Position numbers and translations under genes: made by a program. Shown here piece after piece: positions 1 to 9,581 of a stretch of DNA of 64,000 nt; position 1 is the stretch's first letter, and every line of letters starts with the position of its first letter. Source of the stretch: Bin80 sp965116685 (GTDB taxonomy: Bacteria > Bacteroidota > Rhodothermia > Rhodothermales > Bin80); assembly GCA_965116685.1 (NCBI GenBank), contig OZ220707.1, positions 2,604,001 through 2,668,000 on the forward strand, written 5' to 3'. Under the pieces are notes generated by a model. It searched no databases, was not told the DNA's origin, and saw nothing but the letters and a program-made list of their open reading frames with translations.

Positions 1-333
1 AGGATTATAGTCCTGTGCTTCCTGCAGGCGTAGCGTTACAACAGAGTCGGGGACATCCAGATGCTTTGCCAGTAGCGGTATGCGGGTTCGGTCGAAGTAT
101 CTCGGTGCGAGAGAGATCGTGTAGGTCGGCACGTTATGGACCATAAGGGTGCCATTACGGTCATAGACTAGTCCACGAGCGGGAAGTACACGTATATTAC
201 GCAGTGCGTTACCACGTGCGATTTCTGAGAGATCCTGACGCTCGGTGATCTGCAGTCGAAAAAGCTGGAGGCTCAGGACTGACAGCACGAAAACAACAGC
301 ACAGCAAAAGAGTGTGAATCGGTTTTTTGTCAA
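1..333 (-). CDS. mrdA: Penicillin-binding protein 2, N-terminal part (runs off the left edge)
   Basis: The minus strand from 333 to the window edge is open for 111 codons. It gives a short cytoplasmic tail, one membrane anchor (FCCAVVFVLSVLSLQLFRL), then ARGNALRNIRVLPARGLVYD followed by RNG and a NVPTY motif. This is the start of the dimerisation domain of class B penicillin-binding proteins of the PBP2 type, the transpeptidase of lateral-wall synthesis that works with RodA. The transpeptidase domain lies outside the window. The most likely start is TTG at 333; an in-frame stop lies further upstream and no ATG is available between them, so the start is uncertain. It is divergent from the metallopeptidase gene at 474, with about 140 bases between that must hold both promoters. 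Confidence 0.8.
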   Translation of the reverse strand, partial: MTKNRFTLFCCAVVFVLSVLSLQLFRLQITERQDLSEIARGNALRNIRVLPARGLVYDRNGTLMVHNVPTYTISLAPRYFDRTRIPLLAKHLDVPDSVVTLRLQEAQDYNP

Positions 334-473
334 CGCAGTGGTACGATAATTGTCAGTATTTTGGGTACAGGAGGCTTTTTGGGGAACCGCCTGCTAATCT
401 AAGCCTATTATACTATCCAGCGGGAAAGTCAAACGGTTCCTGACATAAAATTAACGATCAGCGGAATAACTAC

Positions 474-3400
474 ATGAGAGATGTCTTGAAGATTACGGTG
501 TTCATCGTTCTACAGGTTCTTGTAGGGGTCTCCCCTGTACTGGCACAGCAGTTCGGGCGCAATAAAGTCCAATACGATCAATTCGAGTTCAGGAGTTTTC
601 AGACGCCCCACCTTGAATTCTATTACTACCCGGAAGCAGGGGATGCGGTTGCAGATGCGTCCCGGATGGGGGAACGGTGGTATCGTCGGCATTCCCGAAC
701 CTTCCTGCGCGATTTTCATGAGCGCAAGCCAATCATTTTTTATGCCAACGATGCCGATTTTCAGCAGACCAATGTGATTGGAGGTTTTTTAGGTCAGGGC
801 ACTGGAGGGGTAACCGAAAGCTTGAAAGAGAGGGTGGTCATGCCACTCACAGGGATCTATAAGGAGACGGATCATGTACTGGGGCACGAGTTGGTGCACA
901 GCTTCCAATATGATATTGGACTTTCGCGCGGAGACAGCTCCCGCTTTGCCCTCCAGCTTCTCCCGCTTTGGCTTGTAGAGGGGATGGCAGAGTATCTGTC
1001 GGTGGGCCGTGAAGATGCACATACGGCCATGTGGATGCGTGATGCAGCATTACGGGATGATTTGCCGACTATCGAAGACATGACCCGGAGTAGCAAGTAC
1101 TTTCCATACCGGTATGGACAGGCCTATCTGGCTTACATTGGTGGTAAATATGGCGACGCAGCGGTCACCAATCTTTTCAAGTTAGGTGGACGTGTAGGGG
1201 TTGACTCCGCGTTTGTGTATACGATTGGGATTACTGCTGATTCGCTTTCGGTGGAATGGGCACAGGCAATCCAGGAGGCATATCTGCCCCTGATGGAGTC
1301 ACGTACGCATCCAGACAGTGCAGGAACGTCCATCCTTTCGGAAGAACTCAGTGGAGGTGCCTTGAACCTGTCCCCTGCTGTGAGCCCAGATGGACAGTAT
1401 ATCGCGTACTTGAGTGAGATGGATGTCTTCAATATCAACCTGTTCATTGCAGATGCAGAAACCGGCGAAACCATCCGCAAACTTCAGTCCACCAATACCA
1501 ACCCCCATTTTGACAATATCCGCTTTATCAGTTCCGCAGGCTCCTGGTCTCCTGATGGGAAACAATTTGCATTTGTGACCTTCGTTCAGGGGGACAATGA
1601 AATTTCGATATGGAATTTGGATAGTGGCGCAATCGAACGACGGATCAGTGTGGACGGTGTAAGTGCGTTCAGCAACCCTGCATGGTCCCCGGATGGTCGA
1701 TCCATTGCATTCTCGGGAATTGATGGTGGAATCAGCGACCTGTATATTTATGACATTGAGAGTCAGCAGGTTCGACAAATTACCAGTGACCGGTTCGCTG
1801 ACCTGCAGCCAGCGTGGTCTCCGGATGGCCGGACGATTGCGGTGGTCACAGATCGGGGGCCGGATGGATCGAATTTTGAAACTTTGGAGTATGCCGATAC
1901 CCGTTTTTCATTGATTGACCTTGAGAGTGGTACGCACAGCACACTACGTCCTTTTATGAACGGAAAACACATCAGTCCGCAATTCTCGCCGAACGGACAG
2001 AGTCTGTATTTCGTGAGTGATCAGGATGGATTTTCTGATGTTTATCGGTACGATTTACGTGAACAAGCTTCGTACCGTGTGACCAAGTTAAAAACGGGAG
2101 TCAGCGGAATTACAGCACTCTCGCCCACGATGAGTGTAGCTTCTCAGAATGGACGGGTTGTTTACTCCGTTTTTTATGACGGCGGATACTCGGTCTTTGG
2201 ACTTGAAGAGGACGAAGCGATGGGAGATTTCGTCGAAAGTAGTCCACCGTCCCAAGCCAGTATTCTGCCACCTCAAAGTGCGGCGGGTGAGGGGTTGGTT
2301 GAAAACTACCTGGATGATCCTTTGACCGGGCTACCAGAGCCCCGTACCACGATTGAAAAGATCTATGATTCACGCCTGCGTCTGGACTATGTTGCGCCTC
2401 CTTCCATTGGCGTATCTGTAGGGGGGTATTATGGAGGTGGTGCTTCCGGGGGCGTTGGGTTTTATTTCAGCGATATGTTGGGGAATCGGAATCTAGCGCT
2501 TGTGGCACAGGCGAACGGGACTTTCCGGGATATAGGGGGGATGGCTCAGTACATGAATCGTGGTCGACGATTCAATTATGGCGGGATGGTTGCCCATATT
2601 CCGTACCTGTACGGCTATCCGCGACAGGGCTTTAATCAGTTTGGAGAGTATGTCATCCAGGATCTGCGGCAGCGGCTTTATCTGGATCAGGTTCGTGGAA
2701 TTGGCTCGTACCCCTTTTCGACGACCCGTCGTCTGGAGGTTTTTGGGGGATTCACCCGCTACGGGTTTGATATTCAGGCCTATACCTACACCTATACGGC
2801 TTTTGGGATTCAGAGAGAGCGCAGGAGTGCAGATAAGTGCAGCAACCTGACGGCCGAGGAGCAAGAAACCGTATGGGCGTGCGAGCCGGACGGATTCTAT
2901 TACTTTGATGCGGGTTTGGCTTATGTCGGAGACTTCAGCAATTTTGGCTTTACATCGCCTTCCCAGGGGGGACGTTACCGGGTTGAAGTTGTCCCTCGTT
3001 TTGGGACGGATAACTTTGTAAGTATTTCAGGAGATTATCGGCGTTACTTCTTCTATCAACCGATTACATTTGCGGTTCGGGGCATGTTTGCAGGAAATTT
3101 CGGGGGCGAGCAGGATCAAATATTTTCACGGGAGAGCCTCTATTATCCATACTATCGGGGCTTCGTTCGCGGATACAATTATGGTTCCTTTGATTTTGGG
3201 GAGGAGTGTAAAGACATCGCCTGTTCGGTATATACGCGTCTCTATGGGACGCGTGCTGCGATGGCAAGCGTTGAACTCCGTCTGCCATTATTTGGAACGG
3301 AGCAGCTGGGACTGCTCAACTTCCCCTATCTACCACTGGAGTTGGTTGGCTTTGTTGATGCAGGGATGGCATGGAATGAAGGAGATGATCCATTCAAAAT

Positions 3401-3569
3401 GCTCAAGTTCGAGCGGGATACGGTGGAGCGCGTGCCGGTGATCAGTGCGGGGCCATCGGCTCGATTCAATCTGCTGGGGTACCTTATCTTCGAGATCTAT
3501 TACGCCTACCCATTCCAGCGGCCGGACAAGGGAGCCCATTTTGGATTCCAGTTGCTACCTGGCTGGTAA
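474..3569 (+). CDS. Outer-membrane metallopeptidase-like protein: gluzincin domain, WD40-like propeller, C-terminal barrel
   Basis: This 1031-residue protein has a signal peptide (cleavage near VLAQQ, residue 25). Residues ~30-270 form a peptidase MA-like gluzincin domain with HELVH at 138-142 and a downstream WLVEG that can supply the third zinc ligand. Residues ~290-590 contain repeated PAWSPDGR / SPDG blades typical of PD40/TolB propellers. Residues ~640-1031 are rich in aromatic beta-strand segments and end in FQLLPGW, as expected of an outer-membrane barrel of the surface-antigen/BamA-like type. Proteins of this build are often auto-named 'Tol biopolymer transporter' in Rhodothermota, but the Tol role is unproven. 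Only 11 bases separate it from pyrD, so they may be cotranscribed. Domain reading is firm; substrate is unknown. Confidence 0.75.
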   Translation: MRDVLKITVFIVLQVLVGVSPVLAQQFGRNKVQYDQFEFRSFQTPHLEFYYYPEAGDAVADASRMGERWYRRHSRTFLRDFHERKPIIFYANDADFQQTNVIGGFLGQGTGGVTESLKERVVMPLTGIYKETDHVLGHELVHSFQYDIGLSRGDSSRFALQLLPLWLVEGMAEYLSVGREDAHTAMWMRDAALRDDLPTIEDMTRSSKYFPYRYGQAYLAYIGGKYGDAAVTNLFKLGGRVGVDSAFVYTIGITADSLSVEWAQAIQEAYLPLMESRTHPDSAGTSILSEELSGGALNLSPAVSPDGQYIAYLSEMDVFNINLFIADAETGETIRKLQSTNTNPHFDNIRFISSAGSWSPDGKQFAFVTFVQGDNEISIWNLDSGAIERRISVDGVSAFSNPAWSPDGRSIAFSGIDGGISDLYIYDIESQQVRQITSDRFADLQPAWSPDGRTIAVVTDRGPDGSNFETLEYADTRFSLIDLESGTHSTLRPFMNGKHISPQFSPNGQSLYFVSDQDGFSDVYRYDLREQASYRVTKLKTGVSGITALSPTMSVASQNGRVVYSVFYDGGYSVFGLEEDEAMGDFVESSPPSQASILPPQSAAGEGLVENYLDDPLTGLPEPRTTIEKIYDSRLRLDYVAPPSIGVSVGGYYGGGASGGVGFYFSDMLGNRNLALVAQANGTFRDIGGMAQYMNRGRRFNYGGMVAHIPYLYGYPRQGFNQFGEYVIQDLRQRLYLDQVRGIGSYPFSTTRRLEVFGGFTRYGFDIQAYTYTYTAFGIQRERRSADKCSNLTAEEQETVWACEPDGFYYFDAGLAYVGDFSNFGFTSPSQGGRYRVEVVPRFGTDNFVSISGDYRRYFFYQPITFAVRGMFAGNFGGEQDQIFSRESLYYPYYRGFVRGYNYGSFDFGEECKDIACSVYTRLYGTRAAMASVELRLPLFGTEQLGLLNFPYLPLELVGFVDAGMAWNEGDDPFKMLKFERDTVERVPVISAGPSARFNLLGYLIFEIYYAYPFQRPDKGAHFGFQLLPGW

Positions 3570-3580
3570 CGTAGTGTGAA

Positions 3581-4708
3581 ATGGATTCCATTCTGCTGCG
3601 CCGGCTCTTCGGGCTGGATCCTGAATTAGCGCACCGGTTAGGGTTTAGTGCCGCATGGCTTGCAGACCGGATTGCACCGACGTATTTGGAGAAGACATTT
3701 GGGTTTGATGATCCCATCCTTCATCAAAAGGTTTGGGGATTGAATTTTCTGAACCCGATTGGTCTGGCTGCAGGATGTGACAAGAATGCCTTACTGGTTC
3801 CATTTTGGGACAGGCTGGGATTTGGCCATGCAGAGGTGGGTTCGGTTACGGTGAACCGTTCATCCGGGAATTCGCGGCCGCGGCTGTTTCGCCTCTCGGA
3901 AGATCGTGCGATCATCAACCGATTGGGGCTCCCCAGCAAGGGTTCGCGTCAGGTTGCTCGGCGTTTATCCCGTTGCTCTGCGGTTAAAATGCCGATTGGA
4001 GTGAGTATTGCCAGGGTAGATGGAAGTTCATCGGCCATTGAGGATTACTGCCAGTGTGCTCTGCGGCTTTTGCCTTATGCCGATTACCTGACGATCAACA
4101 TCTCGTGCCCCAATACCATCGATGGGAAGAGCTTTGAAACACCGGAGCACCTTGATTCACTATTGAATGCTCTGATGGATCAGGTAGATAACCGCGTTCC
4201 AGTTCTGTTGAAGCTTTCCCCTCCAGATACCCCGAAGGTGATATATGACAGTCAGACAGAGACACTCCTGGAGACGGCAGTCCGCCATGGAGTGAATGGG
4301 TTTGTCGTAACGAATACAGCCAAGGATCGTCTCGGGCTCGTGACCGACCAAGAATCCCTGCATGCCATCGGTGGAGGGGGACTCAGTGGCCCGCCTATCT
4401 ATCCAAGGGCAGTCCAGATGGTCAGGTATGTTCGTTCCTGTGTTGGCCCCGATTATCCGATTATTGGAGTTGGGGGGATTTCTTCCGCGGAAAATGCCTA
4501 TCAGATGATCCGCGCGGGTGCCAGTCTCTTACAAGTCTATACTGCATTCGTCTATGAGGGGCCGAAGCTTGTCCAGAATATAAAGCGAGGGTTGGTTCAG
4601 CGGCTGAAATCCAGTGGATACACATCTATTGCATCCGCTGTAGGTACTGTACCGGGGATCGGCGAGTCTGCAAATCTTGCTGAGTTGCCATTCGGCCCTA
4701 GTGCCTGA
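3581..4708 (+). CDS. pyrD: Dihydroorotate dehydrogenase (quinone), class 2
   Basis: This enzyme oxidises dihydroorotate to orotate in pyrimidine synthesis and passes electrons to quinone at the inner membrane. Visible motifs are NPIGLAAGCDKNA (FMN domain), VGSVTVN...GN.RPRLFRL..D.AIINR.GLPS, and INISCPNT, in which the serine is the class 2 catalytic base. VLLKLSPP and GVGGISS...A..MIRAGASLLQVYTAFVYEGP at the C-terminus bind the FMN phosphate. The N-terminal helical extension (residues 1-45) and 375-residue length fit the membrane-associated class 2 type. The last ~35 residues extend past the usual end and are unremarkable. Confidence 0.95.
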   Translation: MDSILLRRLFGLDPELAHRLGFSAAWLADRIAPTYLEKTFGFDDPILHQKVWGLNFLNPIGLAAGCDKNALLVPFWDRLGFGHAEVGSVTVNRSSGNSRPRLFRLSEDRAIINRLGLPSKGSRQVARRLSRCSAVKMPIGVSIARVDGSSSAIEDYCQCALRLLPYADYLTINISCPNTIDGKSFETPEHLDSLLNALMDQVDNRVPVLLKLSPPDTPKVIYDSQTETLLETAVRHGVNGFVVTNTAKDRLGLVTDQESLHAIGGGGLSGPPIYPRAVQMVRYVRSCVGPDYPIIGVGGISSAENAYQMIRAGASLLQVYTAFVYEGPKLVQNIKRGLVQRLKSSGYTSIASAVGTVPGIGESANLAELPFGPSA

Positions 4709-4791
4709 GGCGTACCGATGTGTTTGCAGTCCAATTGAAGTCTCACTAGAAATTTGTGAACAAAAGCCTTCTGATTCCATGCTTTTCCACC

Positions 4792-5526
4792 ATGTCGTCT
4801 GATATAATTCAATCATGGATCCGCCCTGTTTGCCGAATCGGTGAGGTGAGCGTGGTCCACATTGGCTTAGCTCCTGACGAGGCTCGTGAGCGGCACGCAG
4901 TCAGCTGGCTTCATGAGCAGGAGTTGCAGCGTTGGCAGCGGTATCAAGTTGATCGTGCACGAAGGGAGTTTGCACTCTGCCGATCGGCGCTGCGTTACCT
5001 GCTTTGCCAGCAACTTGGATGTGATAACTCTGAGCTTTCGATTGCTGCCGCGGATCATGGCAAACCGTATGCCTTATTGCATGGGAGGCCGGTCTCCATC
5101 AGATTTAATGTGAGTCACAGTGATCCTCATGGACTGATTACGATTACGGAGGGAGTGCGTGTGGGTGTGGATGTGGAAGCAGGGTTACGCAAGAGAGATT
5201 TTGATGGGATTTCCGAGATGGTTTTTGGTCCGAATGAGCGGGCAGAGATCCTATCGGCCAGGGGCGCAAAAAAAGCGAGACTATTTTTTAGATATTGGAC
5301 GCTGAAAGAGGCGCTGCTCAAAGCACTCGGGACCGGATTATCCACCGATCTCACCAAGATTGAGCTCCCCCAGGACGTCCGCCACGGGGCTTCAAGGGGA
5401 ATCTTTCAATTCCTTGGCGATCCGGCTACCCACTGGCAACTTCAGGATTTGAGCACCCGGCAGTACACCGCAGCAATCGCCGCCGAAATCGTCTTATCCG
5501 ACCTTCCCTCAGGCCTCGCATACTGA
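4792..5526 (+). CDS. 4'-phosphopantetheinyl transferase (Sfp/AcpT type)
   Basis: This enzyme transfers the phosphopantetheine arm of CoA to carrier proteins. The protein shows FNVSHSD, GVDVEAG and F.RYWTLKEALLKALGTGL, the three magnesium/CoA-binding blocks of the Sfp superfamily, in the usual order. The chosen ATG at 4792 (MSSDIIQSW) gives 244 residues. A GTG at 4756 would add 12 residues that do not look conserved. The length is that of the Sfp rather than the short AcpS type. No biosynthetic cluster lies next to it, so the carrier substrate (fatty-acid ACP or a secondary-metabolite carrier) cannot be told from context. Confidence 0.85.
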   Translation: MSSDIIQSWIRPVCRIGEVSVVHIGLAPDEARERHAVSWLHEQELQRWQRYQVDRARREFALCRSALRYLLCQQLGCDNSELSIAAADHGKPYALLHGRPVSIRFNVSHSDPHGLITITEGVRVGVDVEAGLRKRDFDGISEMVFGPNERAEILSARGAKKARLFFRYWTLKEALLKALGTGLSTDLTKIELPQDVRHGASRGIFQFLGDPATHWQLQDLSTRQYTAAIAAEIVLSDLPSGLAY

Positions 5527-5849
5527 ATTCTGAACCGTCGGCATGCGCGGAGGAGGAGGGTTGGGGGATTATATGCGAATGTTTAACGACAATTCGTTTG
5601 AAAAAGAAAGTTCCACACACACCTCTGCCATGCAACAAAACGTGTGAAATTTTGAGGGCGCACACTGCCAAAAAAACCGCTGATCATGTAGATTTGTATT
5701 GGGGATCCATATTTGTGTGATGCTTTGGCTTGCCTGGATGCGGATTAACAGGACGGAAGAAAAGGGCGTCTGTTCAGCTGCCAAACTCGTTTGTGAGCGT
5801 CCCTACAGTGGGCGCTAATGTCTAATGGGGCATAAAGGCCGGGCTACTA
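5527..5849. other. Non-coding stretch left of the IS110-type element
   Basis: No credible gene is seen. It contains one copy of a 22-base sequence (5580-5601) repeated exactly at 9703-9724 on the other side of the insertion cluster. It may hold remnant ends of older insertions. Confidence 0.5.
5580..5601 (+). repeat. 22-bp direct repeat, left copy (IS21-like end motif)
   Basis: TGTTTAACGACAATTCGTTT followed by GA is identical to 9703-9724. The core AACGACAATT is shared with the ends of the IS21-type element (7096-7105, and inverted at 9686-9695) and with an inverted copy at 5881-5890. Confidence 0.8.
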
Positions 5850-7089
5850 ACCTAAAATTCGAGCTTCCATCGTGGAGCTAAATTGTCGTTGGAGTATATC
5901 CCGGCTACCCAGATCCGCGAGCAACCGTTACAAGACACAATGGTGTTCCCCATGTCTACGCGGTCACTGCGGATGCAGGTGGTGAATAAAAAGCTTTTGA
6001 ATTGTAGGCTACATCTTTTTTCCAGATGGTCCAGAGCACCTTGAGTACTTTGCGCTGGGTATTGAGCCGTGCGTGCACCGGGTCCCCGGTGCGGCGCAGG
6101 GAGGCATCATAGAACAAGGATACCTCATTCGGCTCTCTCGTTCGCAAGGCGGATGTCCAACACTGATGGCTGATGGCTTTCAGGATCCCCGCTCCCGAAC
6201 GATCCAGGCGTTTGTACGCCAATGGCTTGCCTGCACTGCTGCGTTGACGAACCCCCAGCCCGCAATATCGCCACAACTTGTGCTTGCTTGCAAACCGGTG
6301 CGGAGTCTGAATAAAGGCACTGAATACATGTGAGCCTACTACACCGATGCCAGGCATACATTGGAATTGGGCGATTTCCGGATAACGCTTGCCCTGCTCC
6401 ATCATGGAGGTACGTGCTTTTTTCTGTAGAACATCCATTGCGTCCAAATGCTCGTACAAGTTCTTCATCATTGAGCGCCGGGCGTTCGTTGGCAATTGCT
6501 TCAGATACGAGACACGGTGCATTTTCGAGAATACCTGGGTCCCAACTACATGGGTCAATCCCGCCTGATGGTATTTGGATTTGATTTGGGACTTTAAACT
6601 GGCGCGATCCCGCGTAAAACGCAAATACTGTTGCACCCCAATCTTAAAGTCTACACGGTGATCCTCGTCCGAGTGAAACACTTCGACCAATTCCCCCAGT
6701 CGAAGTAGCCGACACAGATCCGCGGCATCTCTACGATCATCCTTGTTTCCACGACTGATGAGGGTATTGTGGCGCGGGTCACAAACGATCAATTGGGTTA
6801 CATACGGACGCAGCGCTGAAGCAATCCAGCTGGCCAGCGAAGATTCCTCCAAGACCAAATACTTGAATTGCGCAGGAAGATCCATGACGTGACGGATCAG
6901 CGCTGACTCTGAAGTCGAAAAGGTCTTGGTCGACACGATATGCCCTGATGTGGACATGGCCGCCAGAACACAGATGCGAGTGTGGGCATCCAGCCCCAGG
7001 TAAAGAGATTTGTGCATGAGAATGAAGATCTAATGAATGAGAAACGACGCGGCAAGATAGCGCCCAGCTTTTTCATCAGACCTAAAATT
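5850..7089 (-). mobile_element. IS110/IS1111-family insertion sequence (boundaries tentative)
   Basis: A single transposase gene is flanked by the same ten bases ACCTAAAATT at 5850-5859 and 7080-7089, the best candidates for the element limits. The longer non-coding flank is downstream of the gene (about 100 bases inside these limits), against about 60 upstream. AATTGTCGTTGGAGT at 5881-5895 pairs in inverted orientation with ACTTCAACGACAATT at 7091-7105, but the second copy is also part of the neighbouring IS21 end. The limits therefore remain uncertain. Confidence 0.55.
5956..7017 (-). CDS. IS110-family transposase (DEDD recombinase)
   Basis: The N-terminal half is a RuvC-like DEDD domain: YLGLDAHTRICVLAAM (first Asp), YLVLEES (Glu) and DDRRDAADLCRLLR (last Asp pair). 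The C-terminal half is a Transposase_20 domain with LQCMPGIGVVGSHVFSAFI, KLWRYCGLGVRQRSSAGK and RLDRSGAGILK, which carries the serine region. The 353-residue length is normal and the frame is intact. Enzymes of this family move the element without typical terminal repeats, guided by an element-encoded bridge RNA. This gene lies alone in its element and abuts the left end of the IS21-type element. Confidence 0.9.
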   Translation of the reverse strand: MHKSLYLGLDAHTRICVLAAMSTSGHIVSTKTFSTSESALIRHVMDLPAQFKYLVLEESSLASWIASALRPYVTQLIVCDPRHNTLISRGNKDDRRDAADLCRLLRLGELVEVFHSDEDHRVDFKIGVQQYLRFTRDRASLKSQIKSKYHQAGLTHVVGTQVFSKMHRVSYLKQLPTNARRSMMKNLYEHLDAMDVLQKKARTSMMEQGKRYPEIAQFQCMPGIGVVGSHVFSAFIQTPHRFASKHKLWRYCGLGVRQRSSAGKPLAYKRLDRSGAGILKAISHQCWTSALRTREPNEVSLFYDASLRRTGDPVHARLNTQRKVLKVLWTIWKKDVAYNSKAFYSPPASAVTA

Positions 7090-7308
7090 TACTTCAACGA
7101 CAATTAAAAGTTTCCTAAAAGTTTCCTTTCAGTTCTATTGGAGGCGGGCGCGCAACGAAGCGGAGCAGCGAGCTGCGGAGCGAAGTTGCGCGCGATAAAT
7201 CCCACGAGTTTCGTCTGCGCCCGGACTGACAAATTGTCAGTTCTAGGTGGACACGAACCAAGTGCGATGGAGGTGAATTTATGTTCGAGAGATTCATCAA
7301 TTGTACAT

Positions 7309-8100
7309 TCAGGAGGTCTCGGTTTCTGGAGAATTCGCCTTCTGCCGCTGTTGCGCCGCTTCAAGTCGATAGCTCGGCAGGTTGAGTTCGAGGATCACAC
7401 TGTGATGCACAAACCGGTCCACGGCCGCCGTTGTGACCGTGGGGTCCTGGAAGATCTTCTCCCACTGGGAGAAGGCCAAGTGACTGGTAATCAACAGGCT
7501 TCCGCGTTCGTAGCGCTCCGCCAGTACGTGAAAAAACAGGTCCATCTCCTGGCGACTGTGCTGCATATAGCCCAACCCGTCCACGATGAGGGCTTCGTAG
7601 CGCAGGAGCTGTTTCATGAACTCTGACAGGCGCTGCTCACGCTTGGACTGGACCAATTCCTCCACCAGCGTACTGCATCCATAAAAGCGTACGCGCCGAC
7701 CTTGAAGCACGAGCGCATGCCCCAGCGCACAGACCAGATGCGTCTTTCCACTGCCCGGCGGACCCACGGCCAACACGTTTTCGCTTCGATCCAGGAACCC
7801 GCCTTCCAGCAGCATACTAAACTGATGATTGATCTTCAGAGGCAATCGGGTTCGGTCAAACAGGTCCAGGGTCTTTTCCAGAGGTAAGCCGGAGTTACGA
7901 AGCCCGCGTTGAATGCGATTGTGGGTCCGCACTTGCTGTTCCCGTTCCACGAGTGACAATAAAAAGCGCTCAAAGCTCAACGATTCCTGCCGCGCGAGCT
8001 GGGCCGCATCCTGAAAAGAATTCCGAATGCCCGGCATCCGGAGTTCTTTCAGTCCAGTCCACAAGGCATGCTCCAGTTCTTGGGTCGTTTGCGTCTTCAT
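7309..8100 (-). CDS. istB: IS21-family ATP-binding helper protein IstB
   Basis: IstB is the AAA+ ATPase that works with the IstA transposase in target selection. The 263-residue protein has Walker A VGPPGSGKTHLVCALGHALV, Walker B ALIVDGLGYM and a C-terminal LLITSHLAFSQWEKIFQDP block typical of the family. Its ATG overlaps the istA stop as ATGA at 8097-8100, so translation is probably coupled. Confidence 0.92.
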   Translation of the reverse strand: MKTQTTQELEHALWTGLKELRMPGIRNSFQDAAQLARQESLSFERFLLSLVEREQQVRTHNRIQRGLRNSGLPLEKTLDLFDRTRLPLKINHQFSMLLEGGFLDRSENVLAVGPPGSGKTHLVCALGHALVLQGRRVRFYGCSTLVEELVQSKREQRLSEFMKQLLRYEALIVDGLGYMQHSRQEMDLFFHVLAERYERGSLLITSHLAFSQWEKIFQDPTVTTAAVDRFVHHSVILELNLPSYRLEAAQQRQKANSPETETS

Positions 8101-9581
8101 TGCACACCTCCCACCGCCGCAGGTTGATCCAGCAACTGGTCATATACGGCCACCTTCACAATGGATGAGGCAGGAGTTGGGGCATCTAACCACGCCTGCA
8201 CCTGCGCCGTGGTCAGGGGCTTCTTGTCATTCAGCAGCCGGTCCAGGGCATGGGTCACCCCGGATTCGCTCTCGGTTGCAGCCAGAACCAAAATGGCCAG
8301 ATAGGCCCGGTCGGCCCGGATCGAAGCCGTATGCGTGCGTCGGAGTGCGTCATACGCCCTGCGAAATGTTGAATTGGGGAATAACTCGGCACGATAGCGA
8401 TAATCTGCAAAGGCCCCGGGCTTACGGACCAGGCTATGCACAATATGACGATAGTCAATCTGAGTCTCGCCTTCTCCGTGCAGACGCGGCATCCACACCA
8501 TCTGTTTTTGGGCGTACCACACCTCAATCCATTCACCATACACGCGGACTTCAACCTGAACCCCAATCAGTCGACTTGGGACCGAATACCGGTTCTTCTG
8601 TACACGAATCGTGCTGCCGTTGGAGACCCGTACCGTCGCGCGCCGATGGAACCTCAAAGGTCGAAAAGGCAATGCACGCAAGTGCGCCTGTTCTTCTTTG
8701 AAACGTGCCTGCCGGGACGCATTCAACTGCTGAAACAGTGTATCCAAAAATGCGCTATAGTCCTTCCGACTGGCAAAATTGCGACTCCCACGCAGAATCA
8801 ACTGATTCTCCAGCGCGCGCTTGAATCGATGATGCCGCTGTTCAATCTTGCCATTCTCATGCGGACTCCGCGGCTGCGTATGCCGGATCTCTATACCGTA
8901 ATGACGCGCCAGCGCTTCATAGTGCTGCGTGAAACTGCCCCGTTCGGCGCCTCGGTGGTTGCGGACCGCACAACTCATGGAGTCCGTCTGGTGTAGCCGC
9001 GGGACTCCACCCAGTTGCGAGAACGCCTTCTGCAGTCCTGCACTGAGCGCTTCAAAACTCTCGGACCGGCAGATCATGCCGGATTCCCAATTGGAATACG
9101 CCAGCACAAAGTGATACAGCAAATGGGGAAAGGGTTCGCCCTGGATCGTTACGCCCAGATGGTTCATCCACGTGAAATCGGACTGGGCCCGATCCCCAGG
9201 TGCATACACCTGCTCGAAATAGACTTCTTTCGGGGGGCCTTCCTGCGCCCTCCATACCTTCACACGACGTTGCAGGGTGCGCAACTGTCCCGGCTTGAAC
9301 TGACCGGGGTACGTGCGTTGCAAATGGGTAAACAGAGCGTTCACCTCAAGCCCCGGGTTCGCCTGCAAGTATCCCACGACTTCGTCCCAAACCTGGGCAA
9401 ATGCATCCGTACGCGTTCGATGCGTACGACGATAATCTCGCTCGCTCGGAAGCTTCTGCGAACGAAGATATTTGCGCGCCGTCGGCGCGCTCATGCCCGC
9501 CTTTGCAGCGGATGTTTTGACTGACATGTTGTCTTCTTGTACCAATTTTCTTAAAAATTTTGCTTGCTGATCTGTAATCAT
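8097..9581 (-). CDS. istA: IS21-family transposase IstA
   Basis: This is a 494-residue DDE transposase. An N-terminal helix-turn-helix (SVKTSAAKAGMSAPTARKYL, residues ~20-40) is followed by the catalytic core: AQSDFTWM (Asp), LHQTDSMS (Asp) and SPHENGKIEQRHHRFK (Glu). The C-terminal beta-barrel-like part includes RVQKNRYSVPSRLIG. It is complete and in frame, and is followed by istB with a 4-base overlap. Confidence 0.93.
   Translation of the reverse strand: MITDQQAKFLRKLVQEDNMSVKTSAAKAGMSAPTARKYLRSQKLPSERDYRRTHRTRTDAFAQVWDEVVGYLQANPGLEVNALFTHLQRTYPGQFKPGQLRTLQRRVKVWRAQEGPPKEVYFEQVYAPGDRAQSDFTWMNHLGVTIQGEPFPHLLYHFVLAYSNWESGMICRSESFEALSAGLQKAFSQLGGVPRLHQTDSMSCAVRNHRGAERGSFTQHYEALARHYGIEIRHTQPRSPHENGKIEQRHHRFKRALENQLILRGSRNFASRKDYSAFLDTLFQQLNASRQARFKEEQAHLRALPFRPLRFHRRATVRVSNGSTIRVQKNRYSVPSRLIGVQVEVRVYGEWIEVWYAQKQMVWMPRLHGEGETQIDYRHIVHSLVRKPGAFADYRYRAELFPNSTFRRAYDALRRTHTASIRADRAYLAILVLAATESESGVTHALDRLLNDKKPLTTAQVQAWLDAPTPASSIVKVAVYDQLLDQPAAVGGVQ

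Noticed and set aside
7138..7626. 162-residue plus-strand frame in the IS21 element
   Set aside because: It is antisense to istB, which is clearly the real gene.
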